64,000 bases of DNA from assembly GCA_008711295.1 (NCBI GenBank), contig VUYV01000289.1, positions 713,532-777,531 on the forward strand, in the 5' to 3' direction. This DNA comes from Anarhynchus alexandrinus. Its lineage: Eukaryota > Chordata > Aves > Charadriiformes > Charadriidae. The notes beneath the pieces are model-generated. The model saw only the letters and a list, made by a program, of their open reading frames with translations, searched no databases and was not told where the DNA came from. Below are positions 1-13,000 of the stretch, one piece after another (position 1 is the stretch's first letter; each line of letters opens with the position of its first letter). The translations under genes were made by a program, and so were the position numbers.

Positions 1-9
1 CCCCCACCC

Positions 10-49
<40 letters not shown>

Positions 50-113
50 AAAAAAAAAGAAAATAGAAAAAAGAAAAAGAAAAAAGAAAAAAGAAAAAAG
101 AAAAAAACAAAAA
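1..113. repeat. A-rich simple repeat
   Basis: A run of more than 25 A follows a short C-rich start. It then becomes an irregular series of A5-A7 blocks separated by single G, close to a gaaaaa hexamer array. It lies at the window edge, so its full extent and any parent retroelement cannot be seen. No coding potential. Confidence 0.9.
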
Positions 114-3100
114 GACAGAGAATACTTTTGCTTTGTTTCTCATTCAAATTAAAAAAAAGTACGGGTGGAGGAGGGGAAGAATGAAGAGAAAGTGCATCTC
201 TTGTCCAGATATATTTGCAGATATACACGTCCAGGATATGGAAAGCTGAGTGAATCAGAATCTAATGTTTTTTTTCTCTTCAGTTTCTGATTGCCATACC
301 ACCATGCAATGTTATAAATGGAGCTTCTGAAGCTTTCCCTCAGGTTCTCAGTGAAAGCAGCAGTAAAGAGAAATAGTGAGATGGATGCATTTGCAGAGTG
401 GTAAGAAACAGAGTTGGAATATTTTTGTGTAGCTTCTAGGCCTCACAAAATGCCTGTTTATCATCAAGATTTTTACCACTGGATTAAGAAATAACGAAGA
501 GATAAAATAAATAAAAGATTAAAAGAAAAACTTTTATGAAAAGCAGCACTTTAAATATAAGTCATATTGGTGGAGAAGGAGGTTTTAAAGCACATGAGGA
601 ATTTTAGAATGCATTTTTCTGGTTTTCTGCAATATTCTTTAGAATTAACTTTAGTAGGCATAATACATGATATGAACTACTAAACTTTATAATGTAAAAA
701 AATCTGAAACACTTCAGTAGCTTCTGCACGTCGTATGCAAATTACTACTTTCCAATCAATAGACATTTTAAAATACAATTGGTATTCTGGAGCTATAATA
801 CGCAATCTGTGCTACTGATGTTATGTATTCACATCATAGATACGAGCTCTAGAGAAACAATTACAATATATGCTGCAAATGCATATTAAAACGCAAATTA
901 CATTAAGGACCACGCTTTAAAAGGAGACATAACCCAGACTTCAATTTTGCACCTGCAGCCATTTCCAGAATCAACAGTGTGGACATATAATTGCAAACCA
1001 AACGATTGCATGTAACTGTTGAGATAGTTAATTTTCAGGTTCAGTCATCCGGTTACATATTTAAATGCTGTAATTTGTGTCAACAATTTTTAATGTCTAT
1101 AAGATTTCCGTTACAAAATTTATTTTGCTTTTACAAATTGGGCCTTAATATCCATGCACTTTATTGCCTTCAGGTACGTTAATGGTTGAAGGAAAGGGGG
1201 ATATTTGTAATAATATGAAAAGAAGATTTATTTCTTTTAAACTAAATTTACATTTCGGGTGAAATTTCAAATGAATGTAATCTCTATTGCATCCAGACAA
1301 GCTGAAAAACATATTTTTTGATGTACAAGAAATGTCTGGGGACATGGGATGTCCAAAGTGGGTTAAAGCTACTTACAGGGTTTTTTTCCTCCAAATTTCC
1401 AGCATGTTAGATCTTTCTTAGACCCTGCTGGTTAATTGTCTTAGACCTCCGAATCTGGCGTGCTGTTATTAGCCATTTGACTCCGAGAACGTTGTTCCCA
1501 CAGACCAGCTGCGGTGTGTTGAAGGTGCTCGTTTCTGTGCTGGGTACAAGAAGCTCTGTGCCATCGACAGGCATCTTCCGGCATCCCTTACTCTCAGACA
1601 GTTTTGTTAGAAACCTATAGAAAATCTCAATATATAACCTTAAATCAGTGGAAAGTTTAGACAAAATGTTCTGGAGCTTAATGAAATACTATTCTTTAGC
1701 GAAACGTGGCTCTGTCAGAAAAATTCCAGCCATAATTTCTCACGCTTATGTTACCTGACCTTTGATTTGCCTCATGTAATATTTCTTACATACTTGTAAA
1801 GTTCGTATTCGTGAGGATAAAAGAAAACCCAGTGAATCCATCATACTCATGGTTTTTAGCCATCAGCGGATGGATTAATTAGGTTTGGAAACAGATGGGT
1901 TCCTTTGAATGCAGTTTTGCTTGGTCTTCCACAAGACCAACTCACAGACAACTTATTTAAATGAAACGCATAACCTTTAACAAGAATATTTGACTTTGTG
2001 TTTGCTAGTTGTTAGTAGCTACTAAGACATAGCTCAGCTATAGAAACATGAACATGAAACCTTTAGGAGAGACGCTAAAGTATTTCTTCTGAATCCCGAT
2101 TCTGCAGTATACAGAGGGATGGCAGCTTGCCACACCTCGATGGTATACCTTCTAAAGTAGGCCTATGAGGTCTTTATGCCTTAAATCCCTTATTACATGT
2201 ATGTAATGGTTTTCTGGTTTGTGCCATGGAAAGAGCTGATTTCCTGGGTATTCAAAATGGGGTTTTTTTTGTTTCAAATGAAAAAAAAACACCATAAACT
2301 GCCTGCTCCATTATTCCTGTTCCTAGATTAGAATTTGATCCTGGGGATGAGCATTACCAAAGTACTTCCAACAGAGGTTAGCTGTGGCCCCATACATGTT
2401 TACAGATCATGTACATCATAAGCAAAGTGCAATAATCAGAGAACTGTGCGTGGCTACGGAGTTTGCCTATTATCCAGTACAAAAAGAATTTATAGCACTT
2501 GAAAGGGGTTAGGAAAAACAATAGCTAAATTACTATCATCACTCAGGGTAGGATTTAGCTCACAGATTAGGGCACCAATGGGTATCTATTTATCTAGTCA
2601 ATATTGTCAATGTTGTAAATAGATTCTCAAAAGCTCATTAGCTAATCAGCCACTCAAACACAGGATTGAATTTCCCAGAGCCATCTGCTGTCATTGTAAA
2701 CACTGTGATATACGGTCTTAGGCTTCACTTGCCTCTTCATTTCAGAAGGATGAGTGTCTCTGTAGGTTTTATGTTATATCTTTTAGCCACATAAACATGC
2801 CTCAGATGTCCCAAAATGTCAAAAATGGCACTAAATACTCATACTCTGGAATCCCACCTTAGACTTCTATATTACAGAGGGCTGAACTGCTCTTTAACCT
2901 CCACTGGCTATACTGAATAAGCACGTGGGTCACTTCCCTGCATGAAGGTACCTTGTGTCATTTTAGATGCTCTAAGTTATCGGATATATCTTCATTGACG
3001 TAAATACAATGCAGAACCTACAGGAAAGCAGAGTCCTAGTGGCATGGTGGATGGAAAGGTACTTGAGGGAATTTGAATTGATAGAACTACTGTGCAAATG

Positions 3101-6100
3101 AGCTGATCTCTAGTTCACATGTGAATACCTGCACACAGACACCTTCATCTGCAAACAGAACCTCGCTCTCAGTTTTATGGGCTTTTTGGAGTACACTTTA
3201 TATTTTTTTATATGTGGATTTGTATGGAATTCCTGTAACTAAGCTGACAGCAGCAGTGCTTGTAGAAACACCTGAAGAAGAGAAGGGCAGCCTGGGAATA
3301 TAAAGGTCTGGATCTTTAGCTGATGTAGATACATGTAGCTCTGGTGCCTTCAATAGAGGTACACTGATACACATCATCCGAGGAGCTGACTGAGCTACAA
3401 CACAAGCACTCAGTGTTGTCTGAGGTCTGTATTCTGTGATGCTAAACTGTCATATGGCAAAACCATTTCTCCTTAAAACTCAAGAGAGAAACAAGAAATT
3501 AAATTCTTTCACTTAATAAACTTAAACTTAACAAACAATATTTTAATGGTATTTGCATACAAAGACATATTTCTTTAATATTTCATGATAGTAAGATAAG
3601 GTATTTCTTGGGAAGATCTGCCTCAAAATTATTTGAAATTAAGTCTTCAAAATACCAAAAAACATACGGCAGTGATTTCAGTTATCAGGATACTGTGTTT
3701 TAGAAAGCAACGTGTTTATGGTTTACTATTTAAGAAAGATAAAAATAGCTAATTTTATAATTAGATGCTGTTGACTTTCTAATAGTTCTAAGCAATATCT
3801 TGATAACTCTCTGCCTATAATTATAACAGCATTTACTGTTAATATTATACCTCTGTTTGTTCAGCTTTCAATTACTTAAAAAAGCAACCTCAGTAAAAAT
3901 TAATTCTTAAAAGATCTGTAATGAATCCATTTGCTTTTTTTTTTTTTTGTGATGGATTCTTTATTTGCCCCTGAATGCATTATTTGCTTGTTTCCCTTAC
4001 AGAGCATTTATGAGTACAAATAAATAAAGCAGTTTTGAATTGATTTTAGCAGGTTTACTTTGTTTTCATATACACTTGTGCAGGTATGAAAAATAAGTGT
4101 CTGAGATGGATTCATATTTTCCTTCAAAAGCAAAAGCTCACATTTCTGTACTCTTTTTGAAGAAAGGTTTTGTGTACTTGACAAAGCCACTGAGTATGGT
4201 TCAGACTAGTGACCTGAATCATTAAACGCTGTCAAAAAGGAAGAATATTGTTCTAGTGACATCAATCAAATGGTAATGCCCTTTGACATTATTCCTAAAG
4301 GACTCCGAAAACTATAGCAGAGAGCTATGGGATGTTTTATTATTGTACATTAAATACTGAGCAGAATTTTTGAGTAGGTAAAGGGATTACATGGTACACC
4401 ATCAACACAAATCTTATTTTAATCATATAATAGCTTTATTTATAGGTTTTATTTGGATATATATAAAAAAGCATTGTGGATTAGAATTTCATTGTTTCAT
4501 CTAGAAGCTGGACATGATCGTATAACAAAAACTTGCAATTTTGGTCCAGACCCTGGGACTGGGAAATACCAAAGAATTAGGCTGTACTTCAATGCTCACA
4601 GTAAAGCTAAGCAATTCATATAATTAAAGACTTCTAACCCAAAATACTATGTCCAGGACAGGAATACTTTTTACCTATAATTAATAAAAGTGTTAAATAC
4701 ATTCTAAAGACGTGCCCCAGTTTTTGCTCAGTGCCAAATACATACTTCTTGCCACTCATATAGAAAGTCAGAGATAGCAGTAAAAGCACGTTCCAACTTT
4801 TCCAACCTTTCCAACTCTGGCTTGATCCAGTGCTGAGATGGTTTCTAGCCAATTTATACTAGCTGAAGGGCTACTTAGACCTTGCCTTTCCTCACCTCTG
4901 GCATTTGTTCCAGAAACAACTAGAAACAGCATGTCATGAAAAATGTTCGATATCATCTTTACAGCCCCAGAGAGATCCCTCTTAATTCTAGGAAGCCCCA
5001 GTGCTCCCTAAGGGCATTTTCCTGATGGTTTCTCACTTAATTTAAGCAAGTGGAGCTAAACCCAGTACATTTTTTATATAAGAATATCTTCAAATTATGA
5101 AGAAGTTTGATCAATAGCTTAATAAATATTTCAGCTCTCCAAATATATTTTTTGGCTATGATTTCCAATATTTATTCTTGTACATGGAATGTAACTTACA
5201 TTTACGACACCTATCTATATTTGTAATTGGAAACCTGGCTGCCACAGGAAATGGTGTGTCATGAGATAGTTCATTTTATTTTCTATTTTAAGTGGAGCAA
5301 AAATTCACTTTCCTTTAAGTGGTCAGATAACATCTAAAAGTACGCTGGTTTTCCTACACTGGAATTCCATTGCTAGTGGAACAATGAAAAGAGGCTGGTA
5401 TCCTGAAGAACACTGGCAAAGAGAAACACATAGGATGGGATTATCAAATGTTCATGAAAGAATATAATGTCACCATTTCAACAAATTTTACTCCTTACTT
5501 GATTACATCTATTAGCTATGGATTTATTCTACTAACTGTCAGGTTGAGGGGGTTTAGGAAAGATTTAGGTAGCCAGGGTTTGAATAAAAAGAACAAGACA
5601 GTGCTAAACAGTGTATTAGAATTAAACATGACTAGGATTTTGTGTCGTTTTATACCAAATTTGCAATAAATTACATGAATGCAAGAAGCTATACAAGAAC
5701 AATTAAAATATTTTTTAAAAAGTAAGAAGATGAAAAAAGGAGAAGCCTCAAATATCTGTAATTGGAGCTGGTTACTGTTTAATAAGCAATTACTTTAAAA
5801 TAAGATTTTTCTCATCATCAAAATGTCTAACTACAGGCTTTCCAGAAAATTATTTTTTCTTCACTGCAGCTGAAGCCATATGCACTGGAATAAAGTGAAA
5901 GTAAATGAAACTCCCAGCAAAAAGTTAAAAAAAAAAAATTACAGTGCCTATAAAATGCATTCTTGTCTGTAATAAATGGTCTTTTATTCATGGAATAATG
6001 TGTATTCTGATTCATGACTAAAGAGCTTGACAGAAGTTACAGCTTTGTTGTGTCTGAAGTTTTTATAGTAAGGAATATTTCTGGAGAACTTACATTTCAA

Positions 6101-6784
6101 AAAATTAATAACAGCACACAAAATAAATGGCAATATACAGTTAGCACCAGGTGTCTAGCATTGCCATTCAGTGATAATTCTGTAAGTACTCAATAGATAT
6201 TTTGTCTTCTATTTGTCTGTGGTTTTTATTGAATTTTTTTTTTTGTATGATAGTAGGTTATTAGCATGAATATGTGAGCTCTGGGAAGGTTCAAACAGTC
6301 ACATTTAGGAAAAAAAAAGCTATGAGTCAAATCTTTTTTATGTGCTTTCATAAAAGAAGATTAAAATACTTTAGGGAATATTCTTCTCCTTGGTATGAAC
6401 ATGAATAATTCCCATTAGCCATTCTGGCAGTGCAATATATGCACAGAAGGGGCAATGGACCTTTTCTGATGACTTTTCTCTCAAAAATCAAGCAGGTGAT
6501 TATTTGTTTACTCCTTGGAACAGTTTCTACTTAGGTTGGACCAACTCTGACATAAAACAATACAGTAACTTTGGTAAATAGATTAAAACCAGGAAATGTT
6601 CTGATTTTTTTTTTATACAAGCTTTAATAAGCCCATTATACTTTGAGTCCAATAAAATAATTATAATATAGTTGTATACTACTCTGATTAGCCAAAATAA
6701 CTTTATGAGAAATCATTTTCTAAGTATACATTTATAAGAATATATCACAAGTAAAATTGAGTGAAAAAGCTATTTTACTAAATG
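114..6784. other. Unique AT-rich DNA, no gene recognised
   Basis: About 6.7 kb of AT-rich sequence with frequent stops in all frames. Short open frames here (about 60-85 codons) resemble no family I know. A small CpG-bearing patch sits at about 1440-1590 (see findings). T and A runs occur at about 3938-3949 and 5928-5939. Nothing else is supported. Confidence 0.6.
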
Positions 6785-6929
6785 ATCATAGAATCATAGA
6801 ATCATAGAATGGTTTAGGTTGGAAAGGACCTTGAAGATCATCGAGTTCCAACCCCCCTGCCATAGGCAGGGACACCTCCCACTAGACCAGGTTGCCCAAG
6901 GCCACGTCCAGCCTGGCCTTGAACACCTC
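6785..6929 (-). mobile_element. CR1 LINE, 3' end fragment
   Basis: A short 5'-truncated CR1 copy lying on the minus strand. On the plus strand it begins with three copies of the tail unit atcatagaatc, followed by the conserved text ggtttaggttggaaaggacc, then the segment matching the CR1 C-terminus and 3' UTR. It ends abruptly after cttgaacacctc. The tail repeats are nearly perfect, which suggests a fairly young insertion. Only the last ~145 bases of the element are present, so it codes for nothing. Confidence 0.95.
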
Positions 6930-7787
6930 AAAGAAAGTTAAAATTGAGAGGAAAGGATTCAAAAATATTGAAAGGGATGGCCCTTTTTCTACCCCTCACC
7001 CAAGCTTGGCCACTGCTTGAAAGATAACTTGTGCAATCCTTGGTAAAATATTACTTTGAATCAGTGTGAAGAATGTCATGTTTTAATTTTTGCTTTCACA
7101 AAATCTACCAATTGAATAATAAATTTGGAAATAAGTCCCTATATCCTATTTTTTTCTCATTTGAAGATAAAATCATTCGATTTTATTGAATGGTTGGAAT
7201 ACAAGGAGTATCAGCTGTTTGTACATGAAATTTATTTACATTAAATAAAAACCACTACTTCTACTAACTTTCCTATGGTTTTCAGTTCAGTTGTCATCAC
7301 TCAGATCTCTGACTTGAATTTATATGCTTGATTTGTTTTTTAGTCACATCTGGGCTTTCTTGATAATAAGTCTATATGTGCAGGAGTAAATTGGCTTATT
7401 TATTTCTAAAGTCACCCTGGGTCTGCTATAAAATGAAATAGTAGAAAAGCGTGAATAGTCGAAACCTGCTACAACTCTCCTTGTTTATCTCAGTTGGCAG
7501 ATATTTTTTTCCTGAAGTAGTCCAGCATTAACAACAGAGGAAATGTTATGAAAGAAGGAACATGCCTTACAGGTGTGCTTCAAAATAGGTTTCAATCAGA
7601 CTATTCCACAAGTGTTGCAATTTGCTGCTTAATTGTTTCAAGGCTGTGTGTGAAAATAAAGGTAAACTTTACTGAACTATAATATTTACAGTGAAAAAAT
7701 GAACCCTGTTACAAATTCACTTGAATATCCTTAGGGTAATAATACTACTAAAAACCATGTCTGAAGTCAGCAGATTGACTTGCTCAG
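6930..7787. other. Unique AT-rich DNA
   Basis: No repeat or gene recognised. Ordinary AT-rich sequence between a CR1 fragment and the candidate exon to its right. Confidence 0.6.
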
Positions 7788-7793
7788 TTTATT
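7788..7793 (-). promoter_or_regulatory. Possible AATAAA polyadenylation signal
   Basis: The plus strand reads tttatt, giving AATAAA on the minus strand about 70 bases downstream of the stop codon of the candidate exon at 7862-8017. This hexamer is common by chance in AT-rich DNA, so it only matters if that exon is real. Confidence 0.25.
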
Positions 7794-7861
7794 TGTTTTC
7801 TTCGTCTCTGAAAGGATTCAGGCTACTTTTTTGATGTTTCTGTTTGTGCCCTGAGGGTTTC

Positions 7862-8017
7862 CTAATAAAAAATAAAGCAAGTCTGGTTGACCATGAATCG
7901 TATCCAAAAGGCTGTGGCTGTGGAGAGGTAGTTGTAGTCCACTTGCAGGAATGTCATGAAGTTTTGCCACAGGTTGCGTAATGAACTTTCGTTTATGTCA
8001 TTGATGGTAGCGATAAT
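7862..8017 (-). other. Candidate terminal coding exon (unrecognised)
   Basis: On the minus strand a pyrimidine-rich tract ending in a splice-acceptor-like CAG (8018-8020) is followed by 51 open codons and a TAG stop at 7862-7864. The codons look coding: many end in C or G (AAC, TAC, GAC, CTG, CTC, GCC, TTC), against the AT-rich background. Residues include LRNLWQNFMTFL and DYNYLSTATAFW. A possible AATAAA signal lies at 7788-7793, about 70 bases after the stop. The open frame also continues upstream through the pyrimidine tract to 8107. I do not recognise the protein. It could be the last exon of an unannotated gene, a decayed viral or host exon, or chance. No upstream exon was found. Confidence 0.3.
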
Positions 8018-8107
8018 CTGACAGGGGAAGAAGCCTCTTTTTTCTCTGATTCCATTTTTATATGAACGAAGATAGAGAAAGACATTACCATCAAGAAAAA
8101 GAAACAA

Positions 8108-9303
8108 TGAGAAATTTTACTTAATGCAAATGTGGGACTGTATTTACTTACACACTGCAGTTTTAATGTTGCAGTGGGAGAGTGTGCAATTTTTCAGGAA
8201 GTATGGAGAAAAGTTAAAACTGAGGAAATTTTAATTGGAAGAAACTATTAAGACTACCTATCAATAGGTCAAAATTATCATATTTTGTATTGGGAGAAAG
8301 GCAAGTAAACATGCATGGCATTTTGGAAGAAGTCACAACTTGACAGGTAGTAAACCACAGGCTAAGCTCAGGAAGAAAAAAAAATCCCATCTAGAATTGT
8401 ATGCTTTGCAATGAAAATTTATTGCGGATCACCTATTAAGCTTCTTCATTTGATAACCTGTATTAAAAAAAAAAAAAAAGTCTTTTAGGAATCTAATCCT
8501 ATTTGCCTATTCACATAAAACTTCCCTTGACCTCAATGTCTGCGAATATAATCAATAAAAACGTCCACTGTCTGATCTATTTATGATGCTGTATGCTAGT
8601 AAAACATACAATTGAACTGGACTTCATATCTGTCTCCCAGTCAGGATCACAGAACAATTTGGTTCAAATACATTCGCAAATAGTTGTCGCAAAATAAACA
8701 GTAGGAATTACTACTTATAGCTGTGGACATGTGAACGTCAATGTGAAAATAATTACATACAGAGGCTGGCTCAAAACAGACCCTACAATGGTTTACTGTC
8801 GTTCCTACCTAAAATCAGTTGTCGTGGTTGTTAAACACGCTCTCTAATCCTAATGGAGACTTTTAATCAAATTGCTTATGCCAGGAATCAGCTCTAATTA
8901 AAAAATTTTGTGCAATGTAGGTCAGCTTTATGATCTGTTATCCAGGTAGGTGTGAAGTAGCTTGCTTTTGCTCTGAATAAATTAAAAGAGGCTACAAGAA
9001 TTTTCCCAGTCAGAGTACTCTGAGTAAAGCAGATCAGACAATCCAGGATTTCAGACTGGAACAGTCTTACTGTAAATGACAAACTAGTTCCAGGGGCTGT
9101 GAAAACTTCTGTGTGCAGGAATGTAATGTGATTGAAATCTTCATTTCATCAGGGTTTAAATTTGATGGTTCATTCCCATTTAACAGAGTAATTTCCTCAG
9201 TAATTCCATGTATTTCAGGCAGACTACTTCTGGTCCTGGATACACTGAGAAGTGTAAGCGAGAGATAGCATAAGAAGTATTTTAAGAAAGAGAGGTAGAC
9301 ATG
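8108..9303. other. Unique AT-rich DNA
   Basis: No gene or repeat recognised apart from an A15 run at about 8465-8479. Short open frames here carry no recognisable domains. Confidence 0.6.
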
Positions 9304-10002
9304 TGTGGTGGATCAACCCTGACTGTCAGCCAAATGCCCATCCAGCCACTCGCCCACTCCTCCTCTTCAGTGGGACAGGAGGGGAAAATGCTACGAGAAA
9401 GCTGATGGATCCAGATGAAGACAGGGACATTACTTATCAGGTTACCATCATGGACAAAACAGACTCTCCTTGGGGAAAACTGATTTAATTTATTGCTAAT
9501 GAAAATAGATTTGGCTAGTGAGAAAGAACAAAAACCTTAAAATATCACTTTCCTTCCCCCCTTTCATAGGCTCAGTGCTCAACTGCTCCAACACCTCTGC
9601 CTCCCACCCCGAGTGGCACAGGGGGGACGGGGAATGGGGGGTCGTGGCCAGTCCATAGCAGTTCCCCTCCTCTGCTCCTTCCTGCTCACAGTTTTCCTCT
9701 GCTCCAGCCCCTGGAGCATCTCCTCCTCCTCTGACCGTGATGTTCCCTCTGCTCTTTCCCACTTTATTTTTCCTCGCTCTGTTCTGCTCTCTGCTGTTTT
9801 TTTGCCCCATCTTAAATACACTTTCCCAGGGATGCCGTTATGTTGGCCGAGGGGCTCAGCTCTGCTCTGCGGGGGGTGGGTTGGAGCCGACTGGAACCGT
9901 CTGTGTCCGGCATGGGGCAGCCCCGGCCGCTGCTCACAGAGGCCCCCGCAGCCCCCCCATTTCCAGCGCCGGGGCACCTGCACCCCGTGCAACACGGATT
10001 GA
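9304..10002 (+). mobile_element. Avian endogenous-retrovirus LTR, short variant
   Basis: The element starts tgtggtggatcaaccctg, the typical start of a common avian ERV LTR family. It continues with the family's conserved blocks: gacaaaacagactctccttg, a taatttattg segment, the ggggaatgggg block, the ctgctccagcccctggagca block, a cttaaatacac segment, and a GC-rich 3' part. It is clearly G+C-richer than its surroundings. The other copy in this window (53285-54427, opposite strand) aligns with its first ~350 bases but has a long internal tandem array that is absent here. No internal retroviral genes flank it, so it is a solo LTR. The right border is not sharp. Open frames inside (up to 138 codons) are by-products of GC-rich LTR sequence. 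Confidence 0.8.
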
Positions 10003-13000
10003 ATGACTGTAAAAATGATGGGGCTGAGAAAGACATCGTGATGAAACTTGCAGGCAGATTTGAAACATGAAACAGCAAGTCCTCTTAAGGGGATTTTTAT
10101 GATTAATGTAATAAAAAGGAAAATAGCAATAGATGCATTACAGAGGATGCAGGCAAGGTAACTGAAGGCTAATAAGTGCTTGTGGCTGTTTTAAAATCGA
10201 TTAAAAACGCATCTTTATGTGCTACGAAATGAACGCATTTCTTCATGAGCCCAGACAGAAACAAATGCCACAAACACAACGAAGACAAAATAACAGAGAA
10301 AGAGCACATACAAAACTTCTGATACTTTCAACACTGACTTGCTCTATATGTTTCTTTTCTTTAATCTTGAGAGAAATTATATTCTGTTAAAGGCAGGTAA
10401 ATAACTAGGACGTATTCCCTGGTATATTTTGTAATTATAATAGTTGTGAAGATAAGAGAAATAGAAAGCAACTCTTCATTGTAAAAGTAATAGGAATATT
10501 TAGCTTCTATGCTTATGGAGAAAAAAAATATAACAATATTAGGCTAAATTATTTTGGATTTACACTGCTCCTGATTTCTGAAAAAAATAAGCTGAGACTT
10601 GAAATGTTTCTATCTTTCCTGCAGAAAATAAATCTGTATGGAGTTCTCAGAACTTTCTCTGACTGACACCTGCTGGAGGCAAAAGCCTGGTCAGGCTGGG
10701 CCCGCAGTCGGACACATTGTGACAGTGACCTTCTTATGTTTTAGGCCAGATAGTTTGGTTAGACTCATCCAATCACTTTGTTGTTGATCAGACACAGTTC
10801 TAATCTAATTTTATAGTTCTATCTAACTATCGGTATTGTTGATTGTTCTCAATCCTGAAATTTTAATCAAATTACATTCCATTAAATTATCTGGAGTTTC
10901 TGAATTAAGTAGGTGAAGTCAGTTTATTTAATGCTGTTTTCCACTATGCCAAGTGCCCCTCCTCCCAGCATAATTTTTAAAATAAATTGTTTCATTTAAC
11001 ACAAAATGAAATCTTTATTTTTGCTTTCCTAATGATTGTCGTGCACTGGCTTTGGGGGAACAGTTTTCCAAACAGCTAAGGAAACGGCCCATTTTATTTT
11101 ATTGTTTATAGATAATAGGTAATCATTGTCCAAGTCTGCACAGATTACATCACCCATTTAAGATTTCACACTTTCCTGAAGCTATGGCTTGCCACAGGCT
11201 GTGTATTAGAAATGATGAAATAGGGCAAAATAACCCCCCAAATTTCCGTTTGCTATTTCTGCACTATGAAATCAAGTTCAATTAAGTTATATTGTAAAGT
11301 CTGTCATAGGATAGGGTATATAGAGACATCCACTGTTGGGTCTGGAGGAAAAGGCTTAAGGAAAGTAGTAGCCTTATGTCTAATGTGAATTTTCCACCTA
11401 GACAAGCTCAGAAGAAGAATCCATTCTTATTGTAAATCTGACTTGATAGGAATCACACAGTGTAACTTTGGGTTTTACATGCCGTTGGTTAGGCAATTTC
11501 CATCAACAAAGCGTACGCTTTGGAGGAAAAAGGTAGGTTTTCTACAGGAATAGATTTTTGTTGTGATCAGCAGTGATTCATCCCTGAGGCACGGCTTCTC
11601 TCCCGTCTCCATTGTCCCTCAGGTTTCTGTCAGAATCAAGTCGTTTCAAACCCCACAGCAGAAATTGATTAAGAGATGGTGCAAGCAGAATTTTTTTGCT
11701 CTATATATCCTCAAACAACTGATGGTTGGTAGCAGTAAATTCCGGGTTTGTATTAAACTTATTTTAGGTATTTAAAATGTCTAAAAAATATGGCTTATTG
11801 CTAACATGGGATGCTTAGAATCTTGGTCGTTATAATTACAGTGTTTAGCTGTCTTCTTCTCAATATGCTTGGAAGACCATCTAAGACATGGTCCAGCCTG
11901 GCCTGAATTCAAACTCAGCTCATGCATTATTTTTGTATCCCTCTGTGCCTTTTTTCCCATGTGGAAGGGGAAGTTGCTGCCCAAGTGATGCTTTCTTCTG
12001 CATTTTTTCAAAACCTGTCAAAAAATCAAGCTGCCACTGGGGAAACAGGGTTTTTCAGCCAAGGGTTTAGCAGGCAGTTACTGAGAAAGACATGGACAGC
12101 AACCATCACCAGGAGGGCATTTCTCAGCACATGGGGGAACGACAGTCAAAAAAAGTGTCCTGAGTCAGAATTGAGGACATAAGTTAGTTATTTAGAGGTA
12201 AGATTCCTGTGTGAAGACTATGCAGGCCCTCTATACGCTATTATTTAAATACTGTAATCTTGTTCTCGAGGTGGTTTTTTCCATACTGTATTCTAAGACC
12301 ATATAATTTCTACACAGACACACTCAAAATAAATTCTGAAAGCGAGGTGATCTATGCTTCCCTACCATTGCAATTTACTTAAAATGATATCTAAATATTT
12401 ATCTCTGTTGTTGGTGTCATTCTGTTTTCTTAGATAGATGAATTTAGATAATCTAAGGTCTCTAACTACTTCTGTGCGGTACCTGGTGTGCTTTATCTAG
12501 TAAAGTTCTACAATATTTAGATATCATTACGCATGTAGACATATTGCATGTATAGAGAAGATGCATGGATAGAACAACTTGTGACTAATATCCTACTCTG
12601 GGGTCATTAGCTTTGTTGTGCAGTGTGTTAACATCCATCAGACTAAATTAATTAGTAATATGTTTGTGGAATACAAGGGAAATATGTGTGTAACAGTGTC
12701 ACAGGAAATAATAGCGTCTGTCAGAAGCGTGGTTTGTATGAAAACAGCGAAGGCCTATAACAAATTGAAGCAGTAATCATAGAGTAAGACAAGGACAGTG
12801 ATTCTACTGCAAATATTTGTCAAAGCTGTCTGATTCATCCTCCATTGACAACGAATGCTTTTGAGAATCCCCTGTGATCCACATGTAAACTACCAGCCTC
12901 CCAGTTCCCACTGCGATCAGATTCTTCTACATCTCGGGATCAAGCTCAGTGGCAGTAGCTTCAAAGACCTTTTATTCTGTCAAGAAAAAATAAGAATAAG

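Noticed and set aside
9496..10078. Several overlapping open frames of 76-138 codons on both strands
   Set aside because: They lie almost entirely inside a GC-rich LTR, where stops are rare in every frame. No domain is present, and the frames overlap on both strands.
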